64,000 nucleotides of DNA. It comes from Nematopogon swammerdamellus (lineage: Eukaryota > Arthropoda > Insecta > Lepidoptera > Adelidae). The first letter of the stretch is position 1. Each line of letters opens with the position of its first letter. Where the stretch lies: positions 20,543,791 to 20,607,790 of the forward strand of contig OX336344.1 of NCBI GenBank assembly GCA_946902875.1, given 5' to 3'. Both the position numbers and the translations under genes were made by a program. Shown piece by piece: positions 1 to 12,600 of the stretch. The notes beneath the pieces are model-generated. The model had not been told where the DNA came from and ran no database searches. It saw nothing but the letters and a program-made list of their open reading frames with translations.

Positions 1-531
1 TGTTCAATCACAAGTAAACGCTCAACTTCAGCGTATTCCATTGCTATAAGCCAATCGAAAATTTTCTTTTTGAACTCATGATTACTACATTTACAGATAC
101 TTGATTTTATATTTATTTTATTGTATAAATGTGGTGCCTGGAATTCATAATGTCTTTGTGCGAAAGCACTTTTAACTTTGGGTGTGGGACATAACGCTCT
201 ACGCTTAGTGCTTGTTATATTGTTATGTTAGTAGTCGGTTGTACATTGACGCTCGGGTTGCGCTACTGCAGCCACCCTAGCTCTTCCATTAAGCAGAGCA
301 AGCTGCTATGTCGCTTCCACGCTTTAGGGGCAGTTCCCACATTTACAATAAACTGGATCCGCCTCTTCAGGGCACTCCAGGAGTACATGGGCGGCTGTTT
401 CTGCATCCTCTGCACACGCTTCCGCCGGTGTTGGTGTCGGTGACACCTATAATGAACAAATGTCTGTTGAGTGTGACTGTAAGATCATAATCCTTACGGC
501 CAATTCACACAGTGAATTGTATGCGTCACAG
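1..531. other. upstream intron of unc80, unassigned open GC-rich stretch
   Basis: Positions about 340-450 are GC-rich and open in two + frames (one reads WIRLFRALQEYMGGCFCILC). I could not match either to UNC80 or find a convincing acceptor/donor pair, so it is left as unassigned intron. Confidence 0.3.
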
Positions 532-677
532 GTGGTCCAACGTGTCGTGTTTCTACACGAAGAGCTGATGAAGCTACCGTCGTTCCCGAGGAAAGCTCTG
601 GAGGCTGACCTGGACCTATATCATGGAGGAAAACTCGGGTCACAGTTACTGGGCTTGGACGTGCTGCACAAATTCAT
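532..677 (+). CDS. unc80: unc80 exon a (first exon in window)
   Basis: Acceptor cacag at 527-531, donor GTAAGC at 678. Enters in phase 0 and leaves in phase 2. Encodes VVQRVVFLHEELMKLPSFPR and ends LLGLDVLHKFM, a conserved UNC80 block. An in-frame open stretch lies upstream of the acceptor, so the true 5' edge rests on the cacag/gtggtcc junction. Confidence 0.85.
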
Positions 678-3600
678 GTAAGCATTTTTTCCGTAATTAA
701 GCAAGCCACACACGTAGAGGAAAATCCGTCAGTTTTGACGGAAGAGACGGAGCCTATAAGATATTTAGGAGAAATATTACAGTTATGTTTTGTCTTGAGA
801 CAGCCTGATGCTGTCATTCTATCAACAGTTCAGTCGGTCGTCTAGCAGGCTGCTTCAAGGCAAGATAGAGCATCTGTGCGAACCTCAAGGCAAAACATAC
901 ATATTTTCTTAAGGTTCTGACTATATACAAATCGAAAGCACAATCAAGATTATTATGCTGCTGTCAGTTAGATTAAGTCGTGGTTGTTGTTTACATGTAG
1001 GGGTAATTGATTCGCTTGCAAACGAATCCCTGACATTCATACATTCGTGAAAATCTCTATTGGTGTCATGGTTGGCTACAACACCTGCTATTATCCTCGT
1101 CACCGTTCTAAAGAGCTCGAACTATGGCCACGACTTGCGCCTGACCTACCTTCATTCAGTATGATAGTATTATTCTGAACCGGTTTAATCTACCGTTGCT
1201 TTGTTCATAGGTGGGTGCGTTTAATCGCGCGTATGTTCGAAGCGATGGCTGGTAACTTCGCCTACTCTGGCGATATCCACCTATTCCTCAATGTGTTGAA
1301 TGGAGCTCTGATGCTGCACAGCGAAGACTCACTCATCCTGCGATACGTCATCGCCACTTACGTCAATGCTGCCTTCAACTTTAAGAACATCTTTTCTACT
1401 AACGGGTGAGTGTAGTGAATGCAGCATCCTTCTTAGGAATGCTGAAACACTTTCCAATGTTTGCTCATCCCGTTCTCTGCACTGGAACTACAACCAGTAC
1501 GTTGTGTATTTTAGTAAGTTTATTGTCAATTTGTCATCTTTCATGTCGAGCATATACTCGTCCAATCTAAATAGAAGCCGCATGGCTCCTGATATTCGTT
1601 TGTCGGAGCATCCGACAGACGGCCCCTTTGACTCAACCATCCGTACGCATGGACGTAAAAAATAAACTTAAGTATTTAGAAATTCATTCCCATATTCCCC
1701 TTTCCACCTCCGCACAACGCACACTGGACAGGAATTGTATCCCTATAAGCTGGACTTACCGCGGATGCGGACCAATCGGTCCTACAGTTCTTTCCTCCAC
1801 AGAACTTTGTAAACTCTTGAACGTTCTCCCTGCCCATATATTCCCCCCCAAGTATAGTCTCGGGTCATTCAAGAGAAGCGTGAATAGGCACATATCAGGC
1901 CGGAATGGCTATCGCAACCGACGCATACGATCGAATGTCCATGGGCGCCACATGTCCGCTTACTATAATCATAACCCTTCCTTTTTTGGCTTCGCCGTAG
2001 TCGGGTAAAAAAATACCGGATTGCATAAAAACAAATTTTAAAACACGAGCGCGGAGAATCTTTCAGAGGTGTGTCGGAACCGTGACAGATGTGTTGTCTT
2101 GGTCTTATTCACAGGGAGATATGCGTGATGTTATGTATCACGTTGTAGGTACCTCCTGATAATGCCAACACTCCTGCAAATATACTCCAACTACCAGACG
2201 AACAAGCTGGTGACCACCACCATAGAGTATGCCGTGAAGCAGTTCTACCTCATGAACCGCAAGCCGTTCATCCTGCAGATGTTTGGATCGGTGTCGGCCA
2301 TATTGGATACGGATGAGGAAGGATTGTATGGAGATGCTAGTAAGGTATGACCGCATATATTTTCAGAAACTCTCTTGGAGACTCAGGCATAGCTAAAAAG
2401 GTACTAGGAAATACCATTTATCTAATTGGGAGGATTTTGTTTTTTATAGAGAACTGGCATGGGTGCTTTGCCCAACGGTCAGGAAACCTACGAAACCTCG
2501 CTGAGTGAGGGGCCTTTCAATCTATGAGGCGACTATAAAGGTTATCAGAAAATGTGTTTATTCGTCTTTTGAAGACACCACACAGATTGTAGGAGACAGG
2601 AAACAAATATAAAATATAATGTAAAATAAATATAAATACGTGTCACATGCAGTAGAAATTAACTTTTGAAGACGGGCTTTCTGACTACCAGGTGCAATCC
2701 AGCTGTCTCTTCAACCTGCTCCTAAGCCTGGAGACACCCTCACCCGACCCGCTTCACATCGCTGAGCTGATCAAGGAGGAGAAACCTCTCAAGCCTATCG
2801 ACTTCTGCTACCGAGACGAGGATGAAATGGTGAACGTGCTAGACTGCATCAGTCTGTGTGTCATGGTCGTCTCGTACTCCGCTGAGAGCATGCGGGGATA
2901 TCAGATGCTGGTAATATGTTTTTACACGTCTTATTTTCTGTTATACCGTGTGGGGCCGGTACATAAAAAAGAATAGCCCTACTGCATCTCTCACCGTCCA
3001 TGTCGTAAAAGGCGACTAATGAATAAGGACAAGAAGACATACTAAAGGGTGACAGGATAGCCACCACTCACCTTGGCATGGTCCTTCCATCGAGTCATGC
3101 AGCAGGTTGGTCTTCGTGCCTTACTTACTGCTTGATAATGATTAAAAATTTTTTTTATTTAAACTGACACTTGAGACATTATGCTCTTTTCTATTTCTAA
3201 CATGCAAAATTATTAGTTTGTTACCTCGCCGATTCGCTATGAAATTTGACTAAGTTATTCTTTATATGCTTTCAGATTGTTTATTCTCTTTGCGTCAGAT
3301 TTGATTTATAATCAAATCTAGTCTTTCAAACTCCACATTGCCCACCATACACGACGGGGACTTTCAGCTTGAATGTTTGATGCCTAATTCTAACATGCGC
3401 ATACCATTAAACCTATGTTAATCTATTACTTAGAGCTAATCTAGTACGCTTAATCTAATTGTGGGCGATCGACTCAAAGGAATTCAGTTTTTCAACTTTC
3501 CTCGTGGAAAATCAACCTAGAACGACCTCCAGGAAATGACAATGCTACCAAGTGAGAACAGGGCGCACAGCACTCCCCTTTACGTAAAAGTCGCAGTTAA

Positions 3601-6600
3601 TTCCCCTCAAGTAGGTTTAGAACATCTTCCGAATCGACAGACCTTCTATTTTAGCTTATTATACTTAAACCTAAACCATGCATTTAATATAAATGGGTTC
3701 TCCTTTGCGTGACACACTTTCCAGGTGAGTTACAGATAACAAAGAATACAGTGCTATCTTTCACTACGACCTGTCGTGTTTACGCTGGTTGTGAGAAATT
3801 GAGCTGAGCTCGTTCCGATGGTGGAAATTCTTTACAGCTGCCTGGTAATGATGGTGATGTATCCTTTACCGCTGCGTAGCAATGTTGGTGATATATGTCG
3901 CACGTCACGGCGATGCCTTGAAGTCTGTGAAACACTCAGCCAGATGATTTGCAGTGGTTCCTGTAATCATACGTCTAGGCCGCCGATGGCTTTGAGCTAA
4001 TTTCGCGCGCCGTTTTTGAGCAAAGTTCACGCTGTCCCTCGCTGCTAAGTTTGGTAACGCGCTGAGAACATTAGTACCCAACCGAGTAATTGTCTTACGT
4101 TCGCGGATTAATAAATCGGCCGCCGAAATAAATTGACGCTTCGGTGGGAAACCGCACGCAAGCGCGATCCTCGGAAGTGATGAGTCTCGATAGAATATTT
4201 TTACTTGAAACATGCAACTTAGCTGACAAACTCCTTTTGTTCCGCTCCCAGCTCACACGATCCTGCCAGGCAACCGCTCCTGTGATGTCTGCACACAGCC
4301 TCACACACTTAACCATCACTTCTATAAAAGGTCCACTCCTTCGCGAGTAACACAGTTAGAGGAGAACGGGCCTCAACTCATCGAACTGCAAAACGCGATA
4401 TCAATGATTATTCCGACATTGCACGAGTTATCCGCCCGAACACAACCGATCGATTTTCCTGCGCGATCCCGACTCCACGAAGACAACCGATCAATTCCAC
4501 TGCCCGATCCTGACTGTCCTCCTGTTTCTTTCCCCCGTCAGCCTGATGAGCACACCTCCTTCTTTCCTTGCAAAAATGGCCGCAACAGTTCATTTCCCTA
4601 ATTGGTAGAATATCTGTAGGCCACACCCCTAACTAACGCCATGTTCCGTGTTTATTTATTTTTTGTATCAAGTCCTAAACAGCCATTTTGAAGTCGAAGG
4701 TTTTTTTTATACTGTTATTTTTTGAGATTGTGAGATTTTAAGAAATAACACTCAAAATTAGCCCATTTCTGAAAAGGGTCCATAATTTTTGTTGTAGACG
4801 ACATTTATTGCCAAGAGTATCAGATTACAGAATCCTGACGCCAAGGGAATTATTTGCACGTGTGTGAACCGTGTGAATTCAAAATTCGAAAATATTTTAG
4901 ATAAGAGGAAACAAATATTATAATTTTATATGAGAAGTGCGCGTATGGTGCAAATACACTTTGTATCAGGCGAACACATCTCACACTGTTGGCTACTCAC
5001 CTAGAACACCCGTGATGTCAGTCAGCCTATAGCACCGGGTGAACCAGGTGCTATGCGAGTGCTTCCGACGTTTCATTCAGTGCGGTGGTACTAACCCGGG
5101 CGGAATAAACCCTACCACCTAGTAAGGTAAGAAAGGAAGGGACCTACAGTTTTACGTGGAATCCGAACCACGGTCAGCCTCCAACGGTCGAGCGGTCCCT
5201 CATCCAAGTACTGACCGCGCTCAGGGTTGCTTAACAGTCGACCGACCACACCACTGAGCTACCGAGGCCGACAATTATCTTATTCTAAACTTTGCTAAAC
5301 GTGGTGGTCGGTATTGTGCTGCAATTTACAAGAGTACTAGCATCACAACACCGATCACTCTGCTTACCCCGAATCTCGGCATAGAACGTGTGGTATGTAA
5401 TGCTGTCCCTCGAGTTTTGTAATTTTAGGACAATCAGCCACAGCGTGTTCGGTGTTCAAGGCTATGCGAAAACTCTGGCTTCAAACCCTGCATGTTGTGC
5501 AATATGTGAACACGTAAACAGCTGAACAGTGTATCGGTACAGATAATCCTGGAGGCGATCCTGCCGTGCTACGTGAAGCAGATCCAGCTGCCCAGCTACA
5601 ACAAGGAGGGCAAGTCAGAGAAGGAGATCATCCAGCAGCTAGCCATCGCCATCAAGACGCTTGTCAACAACTGCGAGGGGCTTTCCAAGTCTGTACCTAT
5701 GTTTCCTTTATGGTTGGCTACATCACCTACAACATCCGTGATGTCAGCCCATAACACCGGGTGAACTAGGTGCCATGTCCGTGCTTTCCTTCATTTCATG
5801 TCTGTCGGCTACACTGAACTGGACGGAAAACACGAACTCTTTACATAACCGTTTCGACCGACTTTTCATTCATTGCGGTGGTATCAAGCCGGGCGGGATA
5901 ATCCCTACCACCTAGTAAGGTAAGAAGTAAGATCGCAAAGAAAGAAGGTAAGAATTGCTGTGTTCATTAGTGTGCGGGGACCAGCGGAAGAACATCGCTA
6001 CAGCTCTCTCAGCGAGAGGGATCTGCAACACATCTCAGCTGGCTCCAGCATTTTCACCTGGCTCGTGTGTCAATGTTGTGCTTTTTGTAGGTAAACCCGG
6101 GCGCTAATTTTCAAGCGCTTACACCTTTTGTGTAGTTATGTAGACAGTTGAGGCTAGCCATGATTGGCAACCCACGTATAATTGTGTAGGCCCCTTCCCT
6201 CACCATAATAGTCGATAGGGTTAAACCCACTTAATTGGGGTTAAACATATCCAGATGGTTTTTGGGAGACCCAAATATAAACCAAGAATCAGAGCTAGAA
6301 CAAGCTGTATGAGCACTTACACTAAATTCTACTGATAATAATAATGAAAACCGATTTAAACGCCAGGTGCTACAATGGCCCATATCGCACCTCGCCAGAG
6401 CACAAGGGCTCGTCGCAGCGCAACACGACACGCACAAATGCACCGGCGACCAAATATGAAGAAGAATCGCATATCTACAACGTGAGTGACTCGCGACCTG
6501 CGCAAGTTGACTACTCTGGCGAGGATTCCGAAGTAAGTGCTCCTTGGACATTTTCTGAAGCTTCAAGCTCGTTAGCACGCCAACCATATTCTCCTGGAAT

Positions 6601-9600
6601 CCGAATGAGGGCTGGAGGTGGACCGCGGGTACAGCTGTCCCGGGCTGGAGATTCAGGATTCTGCCCCAAGTGGAGTCACAAGGACTCCTACCACGTCTGA
6701 GACTTTCTTTTGGGTTGCTGACCATAATGAACTGGATAACACAGTCGAGACTGCTGTGCGGCCAGTTTTCGTCCAGTACGGTGGTGTAAATTTGGCATTT
6801 GGTGGGGGCTATTTAAGGCCCTCTCAATCCGTATTCACCCGTACTCCTCTTTCAAGGCACCGCTTTCGCTGGTTGGAGTAGGATGCACCACAATCAATAA
6901 AAAATTAGGTTTTTATTTTTTTATTCCAAAACTACGGATCGAAACAAAAAAGTAAAAAGCTGCGGATTTAGTCCTTCCTTATCCTTATCCTTACCTATAA
7001 TAAAATCCAACGTCTGCTTTCTGTCTGAGTGTCTGAGTGTCTGAGTGTATGTCTGTCTGTCCGCTTATAACTCGAGAACCACTGAACCGATTTTATTTTT
7101 AAAAAAAATCTACGGATAGCTTGATTCTTCCCATCAACTATAGGCTACTTACTATCACGCTTAATGGCTTATGAGGTTAGCAGTGAAGTGAAATATGAGA
7201 GCGGGCGGAGCCGCGGGCACAGCTAGTATAGGTATATTCAACAAATAAAATTTATGTTTTCCAAAGCCTTGATTTGATCACGTTGCCTTAAATACGTTTT
7301 TATAACTAAATTCAGAGGCATGTTCATGATTTTTTTTTATCGACCGATCGTATTTTCAATAAAAAGTTATCGATCTGAACTTTTACATATTTTATATTAA
7401 AACTGAATCTGTCAGGTAAGTAATATTGGCGGTACACTACTTGAAATTCGAGTCAGACGCAGTCTCACATCACCTTAAATAAGAATGATCAATAGTAGTT
7501 ATATCTTAACTATACCGGGGCCTAAAATTTCTCTGTACGCCCTTGCCAGGAACGCCTAGAAGTGCCAACTCATAATCATTTTTTATACGAAAGCCTGGGT
7601 GGCTTACATAAAAAATTATATCTATATCTGGTTACATAAAAAAGTTACTTTAAATAATAATGTCCCACCAGCTGGTACGAGCGGAATACAGAAGACCCCG
7701 AGACGTGCTCCTGTCACTGGTGGGCGACTTCATCCAGCGCACCACATCTAGACTCCTGGAGCTGAACGGCAGCAAAGGTAGCGGCGGGAGCGAGGGGAAG
7801 CCGGTCGAACTGCTCGACTCCAAATCACATGTCGTGAGTCTTGTTATATTTTGTTCCTGTATCTTCAAATCAAATCAAAGAAACGTTTAGGTTAAACACA
7901 TAAATCGTACAAAGGGTAAATATCGAATGCCTATGACATTTTAGTCAGTCTATCTTTTTTTTTAACATATAGGGTATGGCAGGACACTCTAGGACACTCT
8001 ATGGATAGTGAATAAAGAATAAATAACAAAGAACAAAGAACCAAGAACCAAGAACCAATAACCAAGAACCAAGAACCAAGAACCAAGAACCAAGAAGCAA
8101 GAAGCAAGAAGCAAGAACCAAGAAGCAAGAACCAAGAACCAAGAACCAAGAAGCAAGAACCAAAGAACCAAGAACCAAGAACCAAGAACCAAGAACCAAG
8201 AACCAAGAACCAAGAACCAAGAACCAAGAACCAAGAACCAAGAACCAAGACCTAAGACCCAAGACCCAAGACCGAAGACCCAAGACCCAAGAACCAAGAA
8301 CCAAGAACTAAGAACTTAGAACCCCAAGAACCCCAAGAACCAAGAACCAAGAACCAAGACCCAAAACCCAAGAACCGAGAACCAAGAACCAAGAACCAAG
8401 ACCCAAGACCCAAGACCCAAGAACCAAGAACCAAGAACCAAGAACCAAGAACCAAGAACCAAGAACCAAGAACCAAGACCCAATACCAAAGACCCAAGAC
8501 CTAAGAACCAAGAACCAAGAACCAAGAACCAAGAACCATGAACCAAGAACCAAGAACCAAGAACCAAGACCCAAGAACCACGAACCACGAACCAACAATC
8601 AGGAATCAGGAATTAAGAATGAAAGGTCGGTCGAAACGGCTATGTAAATAGTTTAACCTAACCTACCATAACCTGACCTGACCTGACCTGACCTGACGTG
8701 ACGTGACCTGACCTGACCTGACCTGACCTGACCTGACCTGACCTGACCTGACCTGACCTGACCTGACCTGACGTGACCTGACCTGACCTGACCTGACCTG
8801 ACCTGACCTGACCTGACCTGACCTGACCTGACCTGACCTGACCTGACCTGACCTGACCTGACCTGACCTGACCTGACCTGACCTGACCTGACCTGACCTG
8901 ACCTGACCTGACCTGACCTGACCTGACCTGACCTGACCTGACCTGACCTGACCTGACCTGACCTGACCTGACCTGACCTGACCTGACCTGACCTGACCTG
9001 ACCTGACCTGACCTGACCTGACCTGACCTGACCTGACCTGACCTGACCTGACCTGACCTGACCTGACCTGACCTGACCTGTGAATTAGGTGCCGTGACAG
9101 TGCTTAATTATTTATTCCTAATTCTATTAATTATATTAATTCCTAATTCTTTTTTTTTATGGAAACTGGCACGGTTGGCTACATCACCTACAACATCCGT
9201 GATGTCAGCCCATAACACCGGGTGAACTAGGTGCCATGTCAGTGCTTCCCGACTGAAAACACGAACTATTTACGTAGCCGTTTCGACTGACGTTTCGCTC
9301 AGTGCGGTGGTATCAACCCGGCCGGGATAAACCCTACCACCTAGTAAGATAAGAAGGGAAGGGACCTACAGTTTAACATTGAATCCGAACCACGGTCAAC
9401 CTGCAACGGTCGAGCGGTCACCCATCCAAGTACTGACCGCTCTCCGCGTTGCTAAACAACAGTCGACCGACCGCACCACTGAGCTATAGACACGGACAAA
9501 ATTACAATGTGTTTTATTTTTATGCATTGCAGAGACTGGCGGACATAGCCCACGCCCTGCTCAAGGTTTCCCCATACGACCCCGAGTCCATGGCGTGTCG

Positions 9601-12600
9601 TGGACTGCAGCGTTACATGCTCTGCGTCCTGCCGTGCGCGGACTGGTCTGATGACACAGTCCGTCCAGCCCTCAACACAGTCCTGAGGAGGCTGGACAAA
9701 GTCTTCTTGAAGATCGCTAAGAAACCGAGCATTCGGGTGAGGAAATTTCTTCGTATTTTTTGCATTTTTTTTTTATGTAATCCGGTATGGGTAGCTGAGT
9801 CGTAGGGGCCAAAGCACATGCTCCGACCAGCCAATATCACCTCCGAGAAGGTAGGTGCCATACCGGAGACTTCCCTGGATTGCTGGCTATACTGGACTAG
9901 AGGAGAACACAACCGAGGCTGTTATGCGGCCATCTTACATCCAGTACGGTGGTACCAACCCAGTCGGCTACAATTTGAGCCTACCACCTAGTAAGTGGCA
10001 AGGTAAGGGACCTATAGTTTTACACCGGTTCCGAACGGTGAAGCAGCAGGTGTAGGTATGCACGTAAATTTTTCCGTCAGAAAAAACTCAATGGTACACG
10101 CCGCCGACCGGATTCGAACCGAGAACCTATCGCATGAGAAGCCGATGCCCAAACCACTCGGCCACCCGCCGCTTTGCATGCGCTTTGCATGCATACATCG
10201 CGCTGTATCCCGACCGGTGATCCCGACAAACCGTGTATGCATATTAATCGTTGTTGCACTGCAAGAAGTAGGTCAAATTACAAAACACCACATATTTCCC
10301 TACAAGTATAGTCTCGGGTCCTTCAAGAGAGGCGTGAACCTGGCAGGCCGGCATGGTATTCGCAACCCTCCGTACGATCGAATGTCCACTGGCGTCGTTA
10401 GACACCTAATGGGTGTCTCGGCGCCACATGTCGCGCTTTCTATAAAAAAATTAAACTATTACTCTAAGAGGGACTATTATTGTTTTCCGAACCCACAGTA
10501 CGGAAATGAACATAACATGGTTGGTTTGACAAAACTTGGCATACATACATTTATTTATTTATTTACACACATATACACATAGTGGAAATTAAATGAAAAT
10601 ATGTTCGATTGCACAAAAAGTGACAAAAGAAGGACTTAAAGCCTAAAGGCATTATCTGCCAGTCATGCCTGGGATTGTGAGTACGGTAGATGGGTAGTTC
10701 GGAAAAATTGAATTTTCAGAACTAATAGAGAAAAACAATTTTTGTTTAAAGATTACAAAAATAAACAATAAAACTTAAATAATAATAATGGCATACAACT
10801 AAATACATTCGTGACATACAGGTTCAAAAGTACCTACATATACACGTATAAACAAATACATACCTAATGCAGTTTCTATACAATTCAGTTTCTAGTTCCT
10901 TGTTCTAAAAACAGTTCTCGTTTTTTTTCACAGAAAAACACAGATTGGGATGCTGCGGCGGGTCTGCTCAAAGGTGTCCTGGAGACAATGATGCGCTGCC
11001 CCTACATCATGCACTGGCAAATCATAAAGGCTCTTCTTAACACTTGCCAGGTACGTCGGTACTGCACAGGTACTGTAGGTCCCTTCCCTTCTTACCTTAC
11101 TAGGTGGTAAGGTTTATCCCGCCCGTGTTGGTACCACCGCACTGAATGAGACGTCGGTCGAAACGTCTTTGTAAATGGTTCGTGTTTTCCGTCCAGTTAA
11201 GTGTAGCCGACGTGAAATGAAGGGAAGCACATGGCACCTTGTTCACCCGGTGTTATGGGCTGACATCACCGTTGTTGTAGGTGATGTAGCCAACCGTGTC
11301 AGTGTCCATATAAAAACCGTTCAAGTGCGAGTCGGACTCGCGCACCGAGGTTTCCGCAACACACAAAAAAAACTTTGAAAAAAAAACTTTGAAAAAAAAA
11401 CTTTGAAAAAAAACACCATTCTTGTATGGGAACACCCTTAATTTTTTACTTTTTCTATTTTTTATTATTTGTTGTTATATCCGTCACAATAACACATTCT
11501 GTGAAAATTTCAACGGGCTACCTGTTACGGTTCAACAGATACAGCCCTCGGACAGACGGACGGACGAACAGACAGACAGACAGACAGACAGACGGCGTAG
11601 GCTTAGTAATAGGCTTCCGTACGGGATACGGAAACTTAAAAAAAGGTGTGATGGTATTTGCAGAACCTGATAGTATCAGAGAACAACACGACTGAGAATG
11701 TTTCCTCGGCGACGGCGGCGCTGCTTTCACAGCCGCCCCCTCCACACTTCTGTAGCACCGTCGTGCGTCTCATCGCGCTGCAGATCATCAACACAGGGGT
11801 ATGTAGACGATTATCACTGTTAGCGACACCTATCTTACACATATATGTGGATGTGGGTTGGATTTCTCACGAGTCAAAGACACTGTAAGTTCTTCAAGAC
11901 CGGTGGATCCCCGGTACACATTAGGTGGTGGTCATATGCACTTCCATGCATATGCATAGCTGGGGAAAACAAAAGCTTTCGGCTAGTACAAAACACTGTG
12001 GCCCTGGGCATAGAATGTTATTGGGCTCCAGTGGCAGTGATGGTTTCATCCCCGGCTCTCGACTTCGGTCGGGGGTTCCTTCGGGTGGACGGGTGGTGGC
12101 TCTGATCGACTGGGGAAAGGCTTAAGTCTGTGTTTTCCGTGGGATTTATTTCGGAAGAACTGTACAGCTATGGGGCCTCGATCTGGCATACATGATCACC
12201 GTACTCGCAAGAGTGCAGGGATAGACGTCTGGATCTTATAGCCGCAAAGCTGGTATTTCTGGACGTCTATAAACAAAAAAACGTCATTACTCACGGTAGT
12301 TTTCTCAGCTGGCGGAGAAACGCTTCGTGCAATTCCATTTGATCCCTGCTCTCTCAGGCAGCCTGTATTCCCTCTATTAAAGAATAGCCCCACTGCATCT
12401 CTCCATCTCTCCCCGTGTATGTCGTAAAAGGCTAATAAGGGATATGACTCCCTTCTTATATTACTAGTATAGGCGGTAGGGTTTAACCCGCCCGGGTTGA
12501 TACCACTATACTGAGTGAAGGGTCGGTCGAAACGGCTATGTAAATAGTTCGTGTTTTCCGTCCAGTTCAATGTAGCCGGCACGACCGAAGGGAAGCACTG

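Noticed and set aside
6344..6366. Exon f beginning further upstream at ATG 6344
   Set aside because: The cgccag acceptor at 6366 gives the phase needed from exon e and conserved YNGPYR; the upstream residues are intronic.
7931..8598. Long open frames on the minus strand (GSWFLVLGSWF repeats)
   Set aside because: They are translations of the CCAAGAA array. A 7-bp unit without stops is open in all frames, and the peptide is pure low complexity.
10090..10175. tRNA-like sequence with good A and B boxes (also 15520, 23170, 25010)
   Set aside because: It is the head of SINE family B; no intact acceptor stem or cloverleaf, and it is joined to the SINE core.
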